A stretch of 5,599 nucleotides of DNA from Elusimicrobia bacterium RIFCSPLOWO2_01_FULL_60_11 (GTDB lineage: Bacteria > Elusimicrobiota > Elusimicrobia > 2-02-FULL-39-32), in assembly GCA_001800085.1 (NCBI GenBank), contig MGUS01000072.1, positions 1 to 5,599 on the forward strand. Reading direction: 5' to 3'. The position numbers were made by a program, and so were the translations under genes. A model generated the notes under the pieces. The model saw only the letters and a list, made by a program, of their open reading frames with translations, was not told where the DNA came from and did not search any database. Below are positions 1-4,997 of this stretch, piece after piece; position 1 is the first letter of the stretch; each line of letters opens with the position of its first letter.

Positions 1-481
1 TGATCTTGGTGATGCCTTTCCTCGGGGAATCAGCCTCGATCTTGGAGATCCCGGTCCTCGTCACGGACTGCTCCGCACGCAGGCCCGTGATCCAGGCGTC
101 CAACCCGCTCAAGACCCGGTTCAAAGAAGCGACCTTGCGGATGGCGCAGCATTCCTTGCGGTTCTCAATGGACTCGCGGAAGGAAAATAGGCCCTTCTCC
201 CGCTCCAATTTCTCCACCGCTTCGCGTTCGGGGAACTGGGACTCGATCTTGATCCCGTATCTCTCCCGCACGCGCTCCATCACTTCGTAGGTCTCTTCGT
301 TCAGGCGGCCGGTGTCCAGGGTGTAGACGCGGAAATTCTTGCCGGCGATCTTGGAGAGCATGTCGATGAGCACGGATTCCTCGCATTGGAAACTGGACGC
401 CAGCGCGATCCGCAGGCCGAAATTCCCCAATGCCCACTTGAGGATCTCCTCCGCGCTCTTTTGTTCTAGATTGGGTATCAC
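1..481 (-). CDS. cysH: APS/PAPS reductase (assimilatory sulfate reduction), 3' end off window
   Basis: This is the N-terminal 160 codons of a phosphoadenylyl- or adenylyl-sulfate reductase, which reduces activated sulfate to sulfite in the cytoplasm. Visible motifs, numbered from the GTG start, are the nucleotide-binding loop SSFQCEESVLIDM (29-41), TLDTGRLNEETY (54-65), ECCAIRKV (110-117) and WITGLRAEQS (130-139). The Cys pair at 111-112 is the first half of the 4Fe-4S ligand set of APS-type reductases. It is absent from E. coli-type PAPS reductase, so APS is the likelier substrate; the second CxxC pair would lie off the window. I chose GTG at 481 because a perfect TATAAT box (minus strand, 496-491) lies just upstream, making the mRNA near-leaderless. 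The alternative ATG at 505 adds eight residues but overlaps the purN start codon and lies upstream of the predicted transcription start. Neither start has a Shine-Dalgarno sequence. Confidence 0.92.
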   Translation of the reverse strand, partial: MIPNLEQKSAEEILKWALGNFGLRIALASSFQCEESVLIDMLSKIAGKNFRVYTLDTGRLNEETYEVMERVRERYGIKIESQFPEREAVEKLEREKGLFSFRESIENRKECCAIRKVASLNRVLSGLDAWITGLRAEQSVTRTGISKIEADSPRKGITKI

Positions 482-490
482 AGATTTAAT
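461..490 (+). promoter_or_regulatory. predicted purN promoter (sigma70-type)
   Basis: TTGTTC (461-466), an 18-bp spacer and TTTAAT (485-490) would start transcription near 497, about 7 nt before the purN ATG. TATTAT at 490-495 is an alternative -10 box. The -10 abuts the opposite-strand cysH -10 at 491-496, so the two promoters should exclude each other. Confidence 0.4.
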
Positions 491-519
491 ATTATACAAA
501 ATCATGACGGAGAGACCAA
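491..519 (-). promoter_or_regulatory. predicted cysH promoter (sigma70-type)
   Basis: On the minus strand there is TTGGTC (519-514), a 17-bp spacer, then a perfect TATAAT (496-491). Transcription would begin near 484, two or three bases before the GTG at 481. The -35 box lies inside codons 4-6 of purN. Confidence 0.6.
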
Positions 520-1133
520 AAATACGCCTGGCGGTCCTGGCGAGCGGCGGAGGCAGCAACCTGCAGGCCATCCTGGACGCCTGCCGCCCGCCTATCGGCG
601 AGGCAAGCGCCCCGCTTTACAATTTGGCCGAAGTGGCGGTGGTGGTCTCCGACAAGCCCGGGGCCTACGCCTTGGAGCGCGCCAAAAAAGCAGGAGTGGA
701 AGCCCTCCTCCTAGATCCCAAGGGCTTTCCCGACCGGGCCGCGTTCTATCAAAAGGCCGTCGTTGAGCTCCAGTCCCGGAAGATCGATCTGATCCTCCTG
801 GCGGGCTACATGCTCAAACTCGAGCCCAACATCATCAAAAGTTTTCAAGGACGCATCTTGAACATCCACCCCGCGCTCCTTCCCAAATTCGGCGGCAAGG
901 GGATGTACGGGCATTTCGTGCACGAAGCGGTGCTGAAGGCGGGAGAAAAGGAATCGGGGGCCACCGTGCACGTCGTGGACGAGGAATTCGACCACGGGCC
1001 CGTCCTGCTCCAGAATAAAATCCCCGTCCTGCCCGGGGACACGGCGGAATCTCTCGCGGAGCGCGTGCTCGAGCAGGAGCACAAGCTCTACCCGGAAGCC
1101 GTGGCGGCTTATCTCAGGAAGATCTTCGGATAG
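504..1133 (+). CDS. purN: phosphoribosylglycinamide formyltransferase
   Basis: This enzyme transfers a formyl group from 10-formyl-THF to GAR in purine synthesis. The 209-aa length is typical for PurN. Visible features are the phosphate-binding loop SGGGSNLQAIL (14-24), the catalytic segment NIHPALLPKF (120-129; the Asn and His correspond to E. coli N106 and H108) and VDEEFDHGPVL (158-168), whose Asp163 corresponds to the catalytic E. coli D144. The GGKGMYG stretch after LLPKF is a known variant of the family loop. I chose the ATG at 504 because the family homology begins directly after it; the frame is open upstream, but that part is antisense to cysH. There is no Shine-Dalgarno sequence, and a -10-like box lies 8-13 nt upstream, suggesting a very short leader. 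The 3' end overlaps the convergent response-regulator gene by 20 bp. Confidence 0.96.
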   Translation: MTERPKIRLAVLASGGGSNLQAILDACRPPIGEASAPLYNLAEVAVVVSDKPGAYALERAKKAGVEALLLDPKGFPDRAAFYQKAVVELQSRKIDLILLAGYMLKLEPNIIKSFQGRILNIHPALLPKFGGKGMYGHFVHEAVLKAGEKESGATVHVVDEEFDHGPVLLQNKIPVLPGDTAESLAERVLEQEHKLYPEAVAAYLRKIFG

Positions 1134-1533
1134 GGGCGGTGCCCAGGACCTCGTGGACCTTGGCGGAGAGGTCCTTGACGTCCACGGGTTTTTGGAAGAA
1201 TGCTTTGACGTTGGGTTCCGCCTTGATCTTCCGGATGTCCTCGGGCGTGACGGCCTTGGCGGTCACGACGAATATGGGGATGGAGGACGCGCCCCTGTTC
1301 TGAAGTTCCTTCAAGACCTCGCTCCCGTCCTTGCCGGGAAGCATCAAGTCCAGGATGATCAGATCCACCATGGAGCCCTTGCGGGTGGCGATCTGGATGG
1401 CCTTCTCGCCCGAGGGCAGGCGCATGGCGTTGAACCCCTGGCGCACGAGCGAGAGCTCGAAGAGGTCGAGGATGGTGACGTCGTCGTCCACGACGAGGAT
1501 GGTCTTGGTGCGGGGGTCCGCGGCGGCTGGCAT
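1114..1533 (-). CDS. stand-alone response regulator receiver (CheY-like) protein
   Basis: This 139-aa protein is a single REC domain with no output domain. The phosphorylation site is complete: acidic residues in VVDDD (14-18), the phospho-acceptor Asp62 in ILDLMLPGKDG (60-70), the switch Thr91 in FVVTAK, and Lys115 in FFQKPVD. A partner histidine kinase is not in the window, so the pathway is unknown; it could act by protein contact or as a phosphorelay intermediate. I chose ATG 1533 (MPAAAD) because the REC fold begins about 11 residues later and an extended -10 box lies just upstream. ATG at 1548 and 1614 are in frame but fall in or beyond the promoter. The short C-terminal tail (GTAPIRRSS) is encoded across the end of purN. 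Confidence 0.92.
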   Translation of the reverse strand: MPAAADPRTKTILVVDDDVTILDLFELSLVRQGFNAMRLPSGEKAIQIATRKGSMVDLIILDLMLPGKDGSEVLKELQNRGASSIPIFVVTAKAVTPEDIRKIKAEPNVKAFFQKPVDVKDLSAKVHEVLGTAPIRRSS

Positions 1534-1543
1534 AGAAGAGTTA

Positions 1544-1572
1544 AACATAGCAGAAAAGCCCGTTGAAAACAA
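1544..1572 (-). promoter_or_regulatory. predicted response-regulator promoter
   Basis: On the minus strand there is TTGTTT (1572-1567), a 17-bp spacer and TATGTT (1549-1544), preceded by TGC, which makes an extended -10. Transcription would start near 1537, about 4 nt before the ATG at 1533. Confidence 0.45.
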
Positions 1573-1574
1573 GT

Positions 1575-1603
1575 TTGGAAAAACCCTCCGAGTAAAGTAA
1601 AAT
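1575..1603 (+). promoter_or_regulatory. predicted promoter of the ABC transporter-cysM operon
   Basis: TTGGAA (1575-1580), an exact 17-bp spacer and TAAAAT (1598-1603) would start transcription near 1610, about 3 nt before the ATG at 1613. Its -35 box lies 2 bp from the -35 box of the divergent regulator promoter. Confidence 0.55.
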
Positions 1604-1612
1604 ATCCCGTTC

Positions 1613-2413
1613 ATGACATTTCAAAAGGGTTCCTCCGAACTCGTGCTTTCGGGGGTCCAAAAAGCTTTTCCCACCCGTCACGGGGAATTGAACGCGCTCA
1701 AGGACATCTCCTTTGACGTGCGCGAAGGGGAATTCGTCTGCCTTGTGGGGCCTTCGGGCTGCGGCAAGTCCACGCTCCTGAACCTGATCGCGGGCCTCGA
1801 AAAGCAGGATTCGGGCAGCATCCTGTTGGATGGGAAGCCGGTCAACGGCCCGGGGCCCGACAGAGTTGTGGTCTTTCAGGAAGGCGCGCTTTTCCCCTGG
1901 ATGACGGTGGAGCAGAACATCGATTTCGGGCTCAAGGTCAAGAAGATCGCGGCCGCGGAGAGGCGCGCGCTCACGGAGCGGTACTTGAAGATGATCCATC
2001 TGGAGAATTTCGCCCATTCCTATATCCACGAGCTCTCCGGCGGGATGCGCCAGAGGGTGGCCATCGCCCGCGGCTTGGCGCTCGAGCCGCGCATCCTCCT
2101 GATGGACGAACCGTTCAACGCCCTGGACACGCAGACGCGGGACCTCCTGGTGGAAGAACTGCGCGCCATCTGGAGCAAGATCGGGAACACCGTGCTCTTC
2201 GTCACCCACAACGTCCGCGAGGCGGTCTACCTGGCGGACCGGGTGGTGCTGCTTTCTTTCCGGCCGGGCCGCGTGAGGGAGATATTCAAGATCGACCTGC
2301 CCCGCCCCCGGGACCCGGACCATCCGCATCTTGAGGAAGTCGTGCGAGGCATCGTCCAGCAGCTCCATGAGGAGGTTGAAAAGTCCGTTGCCGAAGAATT
2401 CCGCGCTCCATAA
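1613..2413 (+). CDS. ABC transporter ATP-binding protein, nitrate/sulfonate/taurine (NitT/TauT) type
   Basis: This is the 266-aa cytoplasmic ATPase of an importer. All ATPase motifs are present: Walker A GPSGCGKST (46-54), Q-loop Gln89 in VVFQEGALFPW, signature LSGGMRQR (141-148), Walker B ILLMDEPF (161-168) and switch His199 in VTHNVREA. The FQEGALFPWMTV and THNVREAVYLADRVV segments resemble SsuB, TauB and NrtD. The family imports sulfonates, taurine, nitrate, cyanate, thiamine precursors and similar compounds, so sequence alone does not fix the substrate. The downstream cysteine synthase and nearby cysH favour a sulfur compound. The ATG at 1613 lacks a Shine-Dalgarno sequence but sits about 3 nt after a predicted transcription start. 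The 3' end overlaps the permease gene, as expected for a coupled pair. Confidence 0.94.
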   Translation: MTFQKGSSELVLSGVQKAFPTRHGELNALKDISFDVREGEFVCLVGPSGCGKSTLLNLIAGLEKQDSGSILLDGKPVNGPGPDRVVVFQEGALFPWMTVEQNIDFGLKVKKIAAAERRALTERYLKMIHLENFAHSYIHELSGGMRQRVAIARGLALEPRILLMDEPFNALDTQTRDLLVEELRAIWSKIGNTVLFVTHNVREAVYLADRVVLLSFRPGRVREIFKIDLPRPRDPDHPHLEEVVRGIVQQLHEEVEKSVAEEFRAP

Positions 2414-3167
2414 ATTCGCCGTCCAGGCCGCGTTCTACGCGGCGGTCATCCTGCTGTGGCAGGGGCTGTCTTCGTCCGGCTTCCTGCCCGGGCGGCTCAT
2501 CCCTTCTCCCCACAACATCCTGGGAACGCTCCACAGGCTTTCCGGACAGGGAAGCTTCTGGGCCGCGATCCGGTCCAGCCTTTACCGCATCGCGGTGGGC
2601 TACTCCATCTCCGTCACGGTCGGGCTTTTTCTCGGTTTTTTCCTGACCCGCGTCAAATTTTTGGAGAACACTCTTTCTTCCTTATTCCTGGGGATGCAGG
2701 CCTTCCCCAGCATCTGCTGGGTCCCTTTGGCGCTCCTGTGGTTCGGGGTCAACGACGCCGCGGTCATATTCGTGGTCGTTTTCGGCTCCATGTTCGCAAT
2801 CTCGGTGGCCACCAACCAGGCCATCAGGAATGTCCCGCCCCTCTACCTGAAAGCCGCGAGAACGATGGGAGCGAAGGGCTGGCACCTCTATGCGGGCGTG
2901 ATATTCCCCGCGGCCATCCCCCAGATCATCTACGGCCTGAAACTCGGCTGGTCCTACGCCTGGAGGACGCTCATCGGCTCGGAGATCATCGTCGCAGGTT
3001 TCGGTCTGGGACGGCTTTTCAATGAAGGCCAGAAGGCGAACGACGTGGCGCAGATATTCGCGGTCAACGTCATCGTCATGGTCGTCAGCCTCCTGGTGGA
3101 TTTCGGCATATTCGGCAAGATCGAAAAAGAAGTCCGCCACCGTTGGGGCTTGGAGGTGGCCCGTTGA
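2367..3167 (+). CDS. ABC transporter permease, NitT/TauT (SsuC/TauC-like)
   Basis: This is a 266-aa inner-membrane permease of the BPD_transp_1 type, the channel partner of the preceding ATPase. Hydrophobic segments lie near residues 16-35, 73-93, 108-125, 130-148, about 175-215 (two segments) and 229-249. The cytoplasmic EAA-type loop (about 162-182, KAARTMGAKGW followed by FPAAIPQI) contacts the ATPase; the usual leading Glu is Lys here. The ATG at 2367 gives a short basic N-terminus before the first membrane segment and overlaps the ATPase gene by 47 bp. A perfect AGGAGG (2370-2375) lies just inside this start, so initiation at the in-frame TTG at 2388, 12 nt further on, is possible and would remove seven residues. 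No substrate-binding protein gene accompanies the pair here. Confidence 0.92.
   Translation: MRRLKSPLPKNSALHKFAVQAAFYAAVILLWQGLSSSGFLPGRLIPSPHNILGTLHRLSGQGSFWAAIRSSLYRIAVGYSISVTVGLFLGFFLTRVKFLENTLSSLFLGMQAFPSICWVPLALLWFGVNDAAVIFVVVFGSMFAISVATNQAIRNVPPLYLKAARTMGAKGWHLYAGVIFPAAIPQIIYGLKLGWSYAWRTLIGSEIIVAGFGLGRLFNEGQKANDVAQIFAVNVIVMVVSLLVDFGIFGKIEKEVRHRWGLEVAR
3152..3157 (+). promoter_or_regulatory. Shine-Dalgarno site that fixes the cysM TTG start
   Basis: GGAGGT lies 6 nt before the TTG at 3164, inside the last codons of the permease. It is the best-spaced Shine-Dalgarno sequence in the window and decides for TTG 3164 over the in-frame ATG at 3143, which lies upstream of the site. Confidence 0.7.
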
Positions 3168-4105
3168 AAGAAGCGTATGGGTCGATTTTGGACGCCATCG
3201 GCAACACCCCGCTCGTCAAGCTGAATTCGTTCCAGCGGTGGATCCCGGAGAAGGTCTCCATCTACGCCAAGGCGGAGTTCCAGAACCCGGGCGGCTCGGT
3301 GAAAGACCGTCCGGCCAAGAGGATGATCCTGGAGGCCATCAAGTCCGGCAAGCTTACTAAGGATAAGACCATCCTGGATTCCACATCCGGCAACACCGGC
3401 ATCGGCTACGCCCTTGTGGCCGCCGCCCTCGGATATAAACTTGAACTCGTGATGCCCGAGAACGCCTCCGAAAAGCGGCGGGTGAGCGAGTCCCTGGGCG
3501 CCAAGGTCACATTCACGGACCCGCTCGAGGGTTCGGACGGGGCCATCCTGGAAGCGCAGAAGATCTACAAGGCCAACCCGGGTAAATACTACATGCCGGA
3601 CCAGTACAACAACCCTGACAACTGGAAGGCCCATTACGAAACGACCGCCGAAGAGATCTGGAAGCAGACGGAGGGGAAACTGACCCACTTTGTTGCCGCC
3701 ATCGGCACATCCGGAACGCTCATGGGCACGGGCAAGCGCCTGAAAGAGCTCAACTCCAAGATCCAGATCGTGGCCGTGGAGCCCGCGGGCGACGTCCATG
3801 GACTCGAAGGCATGAAGCACATGACTTCCTCCATCGTGCCGGGGATCTACGACCCCAAAATCCACGATCGCAAGATCTCGGTCCACACGGAGGACGCCTA
3901 CGAGATGACCTGCAGGTTGGCCCGCCAGGAAGGCATGCTCTGCGGCTATTCTTCGGGGGCCGCGCTCCAGGCCTGCTACGACCTGGCCCATGAGATCAAA
4001 CAGGGCTTCATCGTCACCGTTTTTCCGGACGGCGGGGACCGCTATCTGCGCACCCAGTTCTGGGACGAAGTCCTGCGCTATTGGGAACAGCACTGGAAAA
4101 GTTGA
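3164..4105 (+). CDS. cysM: PLP-dependent cysteine synthase, CysM-like
   Basis: This 313-aa enzyme of the cysteine synthase/cystathionine beta-synthase fold makes cysteine from an activated serine and sulfide or thiosulfate. Visible are AIGNTPLVKL (11-20), the PLP Lys47 in NPGGSVKDR, the substrate loop TSGNTG (74-79), phosphate-binding GTSGTLMG (181-188), GYSSGAA (261-267) and PDGGDRYL (288-295). The DQYNNPDN and GDRYL patterns and the absence of the CysK segment KIQGIGAGFIP resemble CysM (cysteine synthase B) and the O-phosphoserine-using CysM of Mycobacterium more than CysK. I did not find a convincing equivalent of the phosphoserine-recognising Arg (R220) of the latter, so the substrate stays open. 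Cystathionine beta-synthase is a less likely alternative. The TTG start overlaps the permease stop as TTGA, so translation is probably coupled to the transporter. Confidence 0.9.
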   Translation: MKEAYGSILDAIGNTPLVKLNSFQRWIPEKVSIYAKAEFQNPGGSVKDRPAKRMILEAIKSGKLTKDKTILDSTSGNTGIGYALVAAALGYKLELVMPENASEKRRVSESLGAKVTFTDPLEGSDGAILEAQKIYKANPGKYYMPDQYNNPDNWKAHYETTAEEIWKQTEGKLTHFVAAIGTSGTLMGTGKRLKELNSKIQIVAVEPAGDVHGLEGMKHMTSSIVPGIYDPKIHDRKISVHTEDAYEMTCRLARQEGMLCGYSSGAALQACYDLAHEIKQGFIVTVFPDGGDRYLRTQFWDEVLRYWEQHWKS

Positions 4106-4111
4106 TATAAT
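4103..4111 (+). promoter_or_regulatory. extended -10 promoter of the MNT/HepT module
   Basis: TGATATAAT is a perfect extended -10 (TG-N-TATAAT). Its TGA is the cysM stop codon. The ATG at 4118 follows after 6 nt, so transcription would start on or next to the start codon, giving a leaderless mRNA. A weak -35 (TTGGGA, 4081-4086) has a long 19-bp spacer. Confidence 0.6.
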
Positions 4112-4117
4112 TTTGCC

Positions 4118-4408
4118 ATGGGAATCCAAGAGATATTGAAAGAAAAAAGGCAGGAAATCCTGCGCATTTCTGCCAAGCATGGGGCGATAAATGTGAGGAT
4201 TTTCGGCTCTGTTGCCAGAGGGGAGGCGGGGCCAAATAGTGATTTGGACCTTTTGGTTGACGTGGGTCCCAACCCTTCGCCGTTTTTCCCAGGAGGTCTT
4301 CTGACCGACCTTGAGTCCCTTCTTGGCAAAAAGGTGGACATCGTGACTCCTGGAGGGCTCCACTGGTACATCCGCGACCGTGTCCTCCGGGAAGCTGTGC
4401 CGTTATGA
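4118..4408 (+). CDS. mntA: MNT-domain nucleotidyltransferase, antitoxin of a HEPN/MNT pair
   Basis: This 96-aa minimal nucleotidyltransferase carries the family signature GSX10DXD: Gly30-Ser31, then Asp42 and Asp44 in SDLDLLVD, with a probable third carboxylate at Asp74 in KKVDIVT. In characterised HEPN/MNT pairs the MNT protein neutralises its partner RNase by attaching AMP residues to a tyrosine near the toxin's active site. The ATG at 4118 has no Shine-Dalgarno sequence; a perfect extended -10 ends 6 nt upstream, so the message is probably leaderless. The stop overlaps the hepT start as ATGA. Base composition from here to about 4790 is visibly more AT-rich than in cysM, which fits horizontal acquisition. 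The mntA symbol follows TA nomenclature and has nothing to do with manganese transport. Confidence 0.9.
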   Translation: MGIQEILKEKRQEILRISAKHGAINVRIFGSVARGEAGPNSDLDLLVDVGPNPSPFFPGGLLTDLESLLGKKVDIVTPGGLHWYIRDRVLREAVPL

Positions 4409-4731
4409 AGGACGATCGCTTATACCTGATCCACATCAGTGAATGCATCGAGCGCATTCAAAAATATATCAAGAAGGGCAAAGAAGATTTTATTCTTGAT
4501 CAAATGACGCAAGATGCCGTTGTGAGAAATCTCCAAACTCTCGCGGAATCCACAAAAAGGTTGTCTGAGAACTTTAAGTCGTCCCATCCCGAAATCGACT
4601 GGAGCGGCATTGCAGGTTTCCGCAATGTGGCCGTGCATGACTATCTGGGCATCGATCCTCTCCGCATATGGGGCATCGTGGAAAAAGATGTCCCGGACCT
4701 CAAGAAGAAAATCACACCGCTTCTTTCCTAA
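4405..4731 (+). CDS. hepT: HEPN-domain RNase toxin, HepT-like
   Basis: This 108-aa helical protein has the HEPN ribonuclease motif and the adjacent modified tyrosine as RX4HXY: Arg73, His78 and Tyr80 in RNVAVHDY. In studied systems Arg and His form the RNase site and the Tyr is AMPylated by the MNT partner, which silences the toxin. All three are intact, so the toxin is probably active. The order antitoxin then toxin, with a 4-bp ATGA overlap, is usual for this family and suggests translational coupling. My hand count of 4441-4680 gives 113 G+C of 240 (47%), against 41 of 60 in a cysM segment (3481-3540). The RNA target cannot be read from the sequence. No terminator is evident after the stop. 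Confidence 0.9.
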   Translation: MKDDRLYLIHISECIERIQKYIKKGKEDFILDQMTQDAVVRNLQTLAESTKRLSENFKSSHPEIDWSGIAGFRNVAVHDYLGIDPLRIWGIVEKDVPDLKKKITPLLS

Positions 4732-4747
4732 CATGAACCCCGTGCGA

Positions 4748-4776
4748 TTGGATTCCTGCCATAAAAATCGTATAAT
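4748..4776 (+). promoter_or_regulatory. predicted promoter of tRNA-Leu and tig
   Basis: TTGGAT (4748-4753), a 17-bp spacer and a perfect TATAAT (4771-4776) predict a transcription start near 4783. It is the only strong promoter visible between hepT and the tRNA, and no separate one is visible for tig. Confidence 0.6.
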
Positions 4777-4795
4777 TTAGCAATTCGCACTTAAC

Positions 4796-4805
4796 GCCCT
4801 CGTGG
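4796..4805 (+). repeat. copy 1 of the tRNA-Leu 5' end
   Basis: GCCCTCGTGG is identical to the first ten bases of the tRNA-Leu gene at 4910-4919. It begins exactly 30 bp before the equivalent position of copy 2. Confidence 0.75.
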
Positions 4806-4826
4806 GCCGCTCACAATGAATATACA

Positions 4827-4838
4827 CCCTCGTGGCGG
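4827..4838 (+). repeat. copy 2 of the tRNA-Leu 5' end
   Basis: CCCTCGTGGCGG is identical to tRNA positions 2-13 (4911-4922). The base before it is A instead of the tRNA's G. Similarity to the tRNA fades after this point. Confidence 0.8.
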
Positions 4839-4909
4839 TCGCTGTCTGATGCTAGCGTTTTTAAGGAAGCGACACTTACTCGGGATTCTTAGGAGGGTTT
4901 TGTAAGGTT

Positions 4910-4990
4910 GCCCTCGTGGCGGAACGGCAGACGCGCTGGACTTAGGATCCAGTCCCGAAAGGGGTGTAGGTTCAAATCCTGCCGAGGGCA
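4910..4990 (+). tRNA. tRNA-Leu (anticodon UAG)
   Basis: This is a type II tRNA of 81 nt with no encoded CCA. The acceptor stem pairs GCCCTCG (4910-4916) with CGAGGGC (4983-4989), with discriminator A4990. The anticodon arm is CTGGA, loop CTTAGGA, TCCAG, giving anticodon TAG (decoding CUA and related Leu codons). A long variable arm (TCCCGAAAGGGG region) and a T arm GTAGG-TTCAAAT-CCTGC follow. It is preceded by an unusual repeat-bearing leader and followed after 7 nt by the trigger factor ATG, so it is probably cut from a tRNA-mRNA precursor. Confidence 0.95.
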
Positions 4991-4997
4991 CGTTTTT

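Larger units (their letters stand above)
4783..4909 (+). other. about 127-nt 5' leader of the tRNA-Leu transcript, with repeats and possible folds
   Basis: This is non-coding sequence between the predicted transcription start and the tRNA. It carries two copies of the tRNA 5' end (4796-4805 and 4827-4838) and several possible stems: ACCCTC 4826-4831 with GAGGGT 4893-4898, enclosing GTCGCT 4838-4843 with AGCGAC 4868-4873. A competing weak hairpin, CGCT 4840-4843 with AGCG 4854-4857, is followed by five T. I see no convincing ORF in it. No known riboswitch or T-box class is recognised. Confidence 0.4.

Noticed and set aside
502..507. TCATGA palindrome at the purN start, also found at the ABC ATPase start (1611-1616), as an operator
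   Set aside because: A six-base palindrome containing ATG is expected by chance, and the flanks do not match.
1133..1146. GGGC-GGT-GCCC hairpin as a terminator between purN and the regulator
   Set aside because: The stem is 4 bp, no T-run follows on either strand, and it lies in or next to coding sequence.
1541..2368. 275-aa minus-strand open frame opposite the ABC ATPase
   Set aside because: It is antisense to a complete ATPase with all motifs and runs into the regulator promoter.
2954..4363. 469-aa minus-strand open frame opposite the permease, cysM and mntA
   Set aside because: It is a GC-driven shadow: it crosses three genes with clear family motifs and shows no recognisable domain.
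4888..4897. T-box-like leader reading the tRNA
   Set aside because: No T-box consensus sequence or aminoacyl-tRNA synthetase/amino-acid gene is present; the CTTAGGA match is only 7 bases.
4826..4898. A second, complete tRNA gene upstream of tRNA-Leu
   Set aside because: Only the acceptor-like ends match; no anticodon or T arm forms at the expected positions.
4991..4997. T-run directly after the tRNA as an intrinsic terminator
   Set aside because: The only stem before it is the tRNA acceptor itself, and tig starts immediately after with no promoter of its own.
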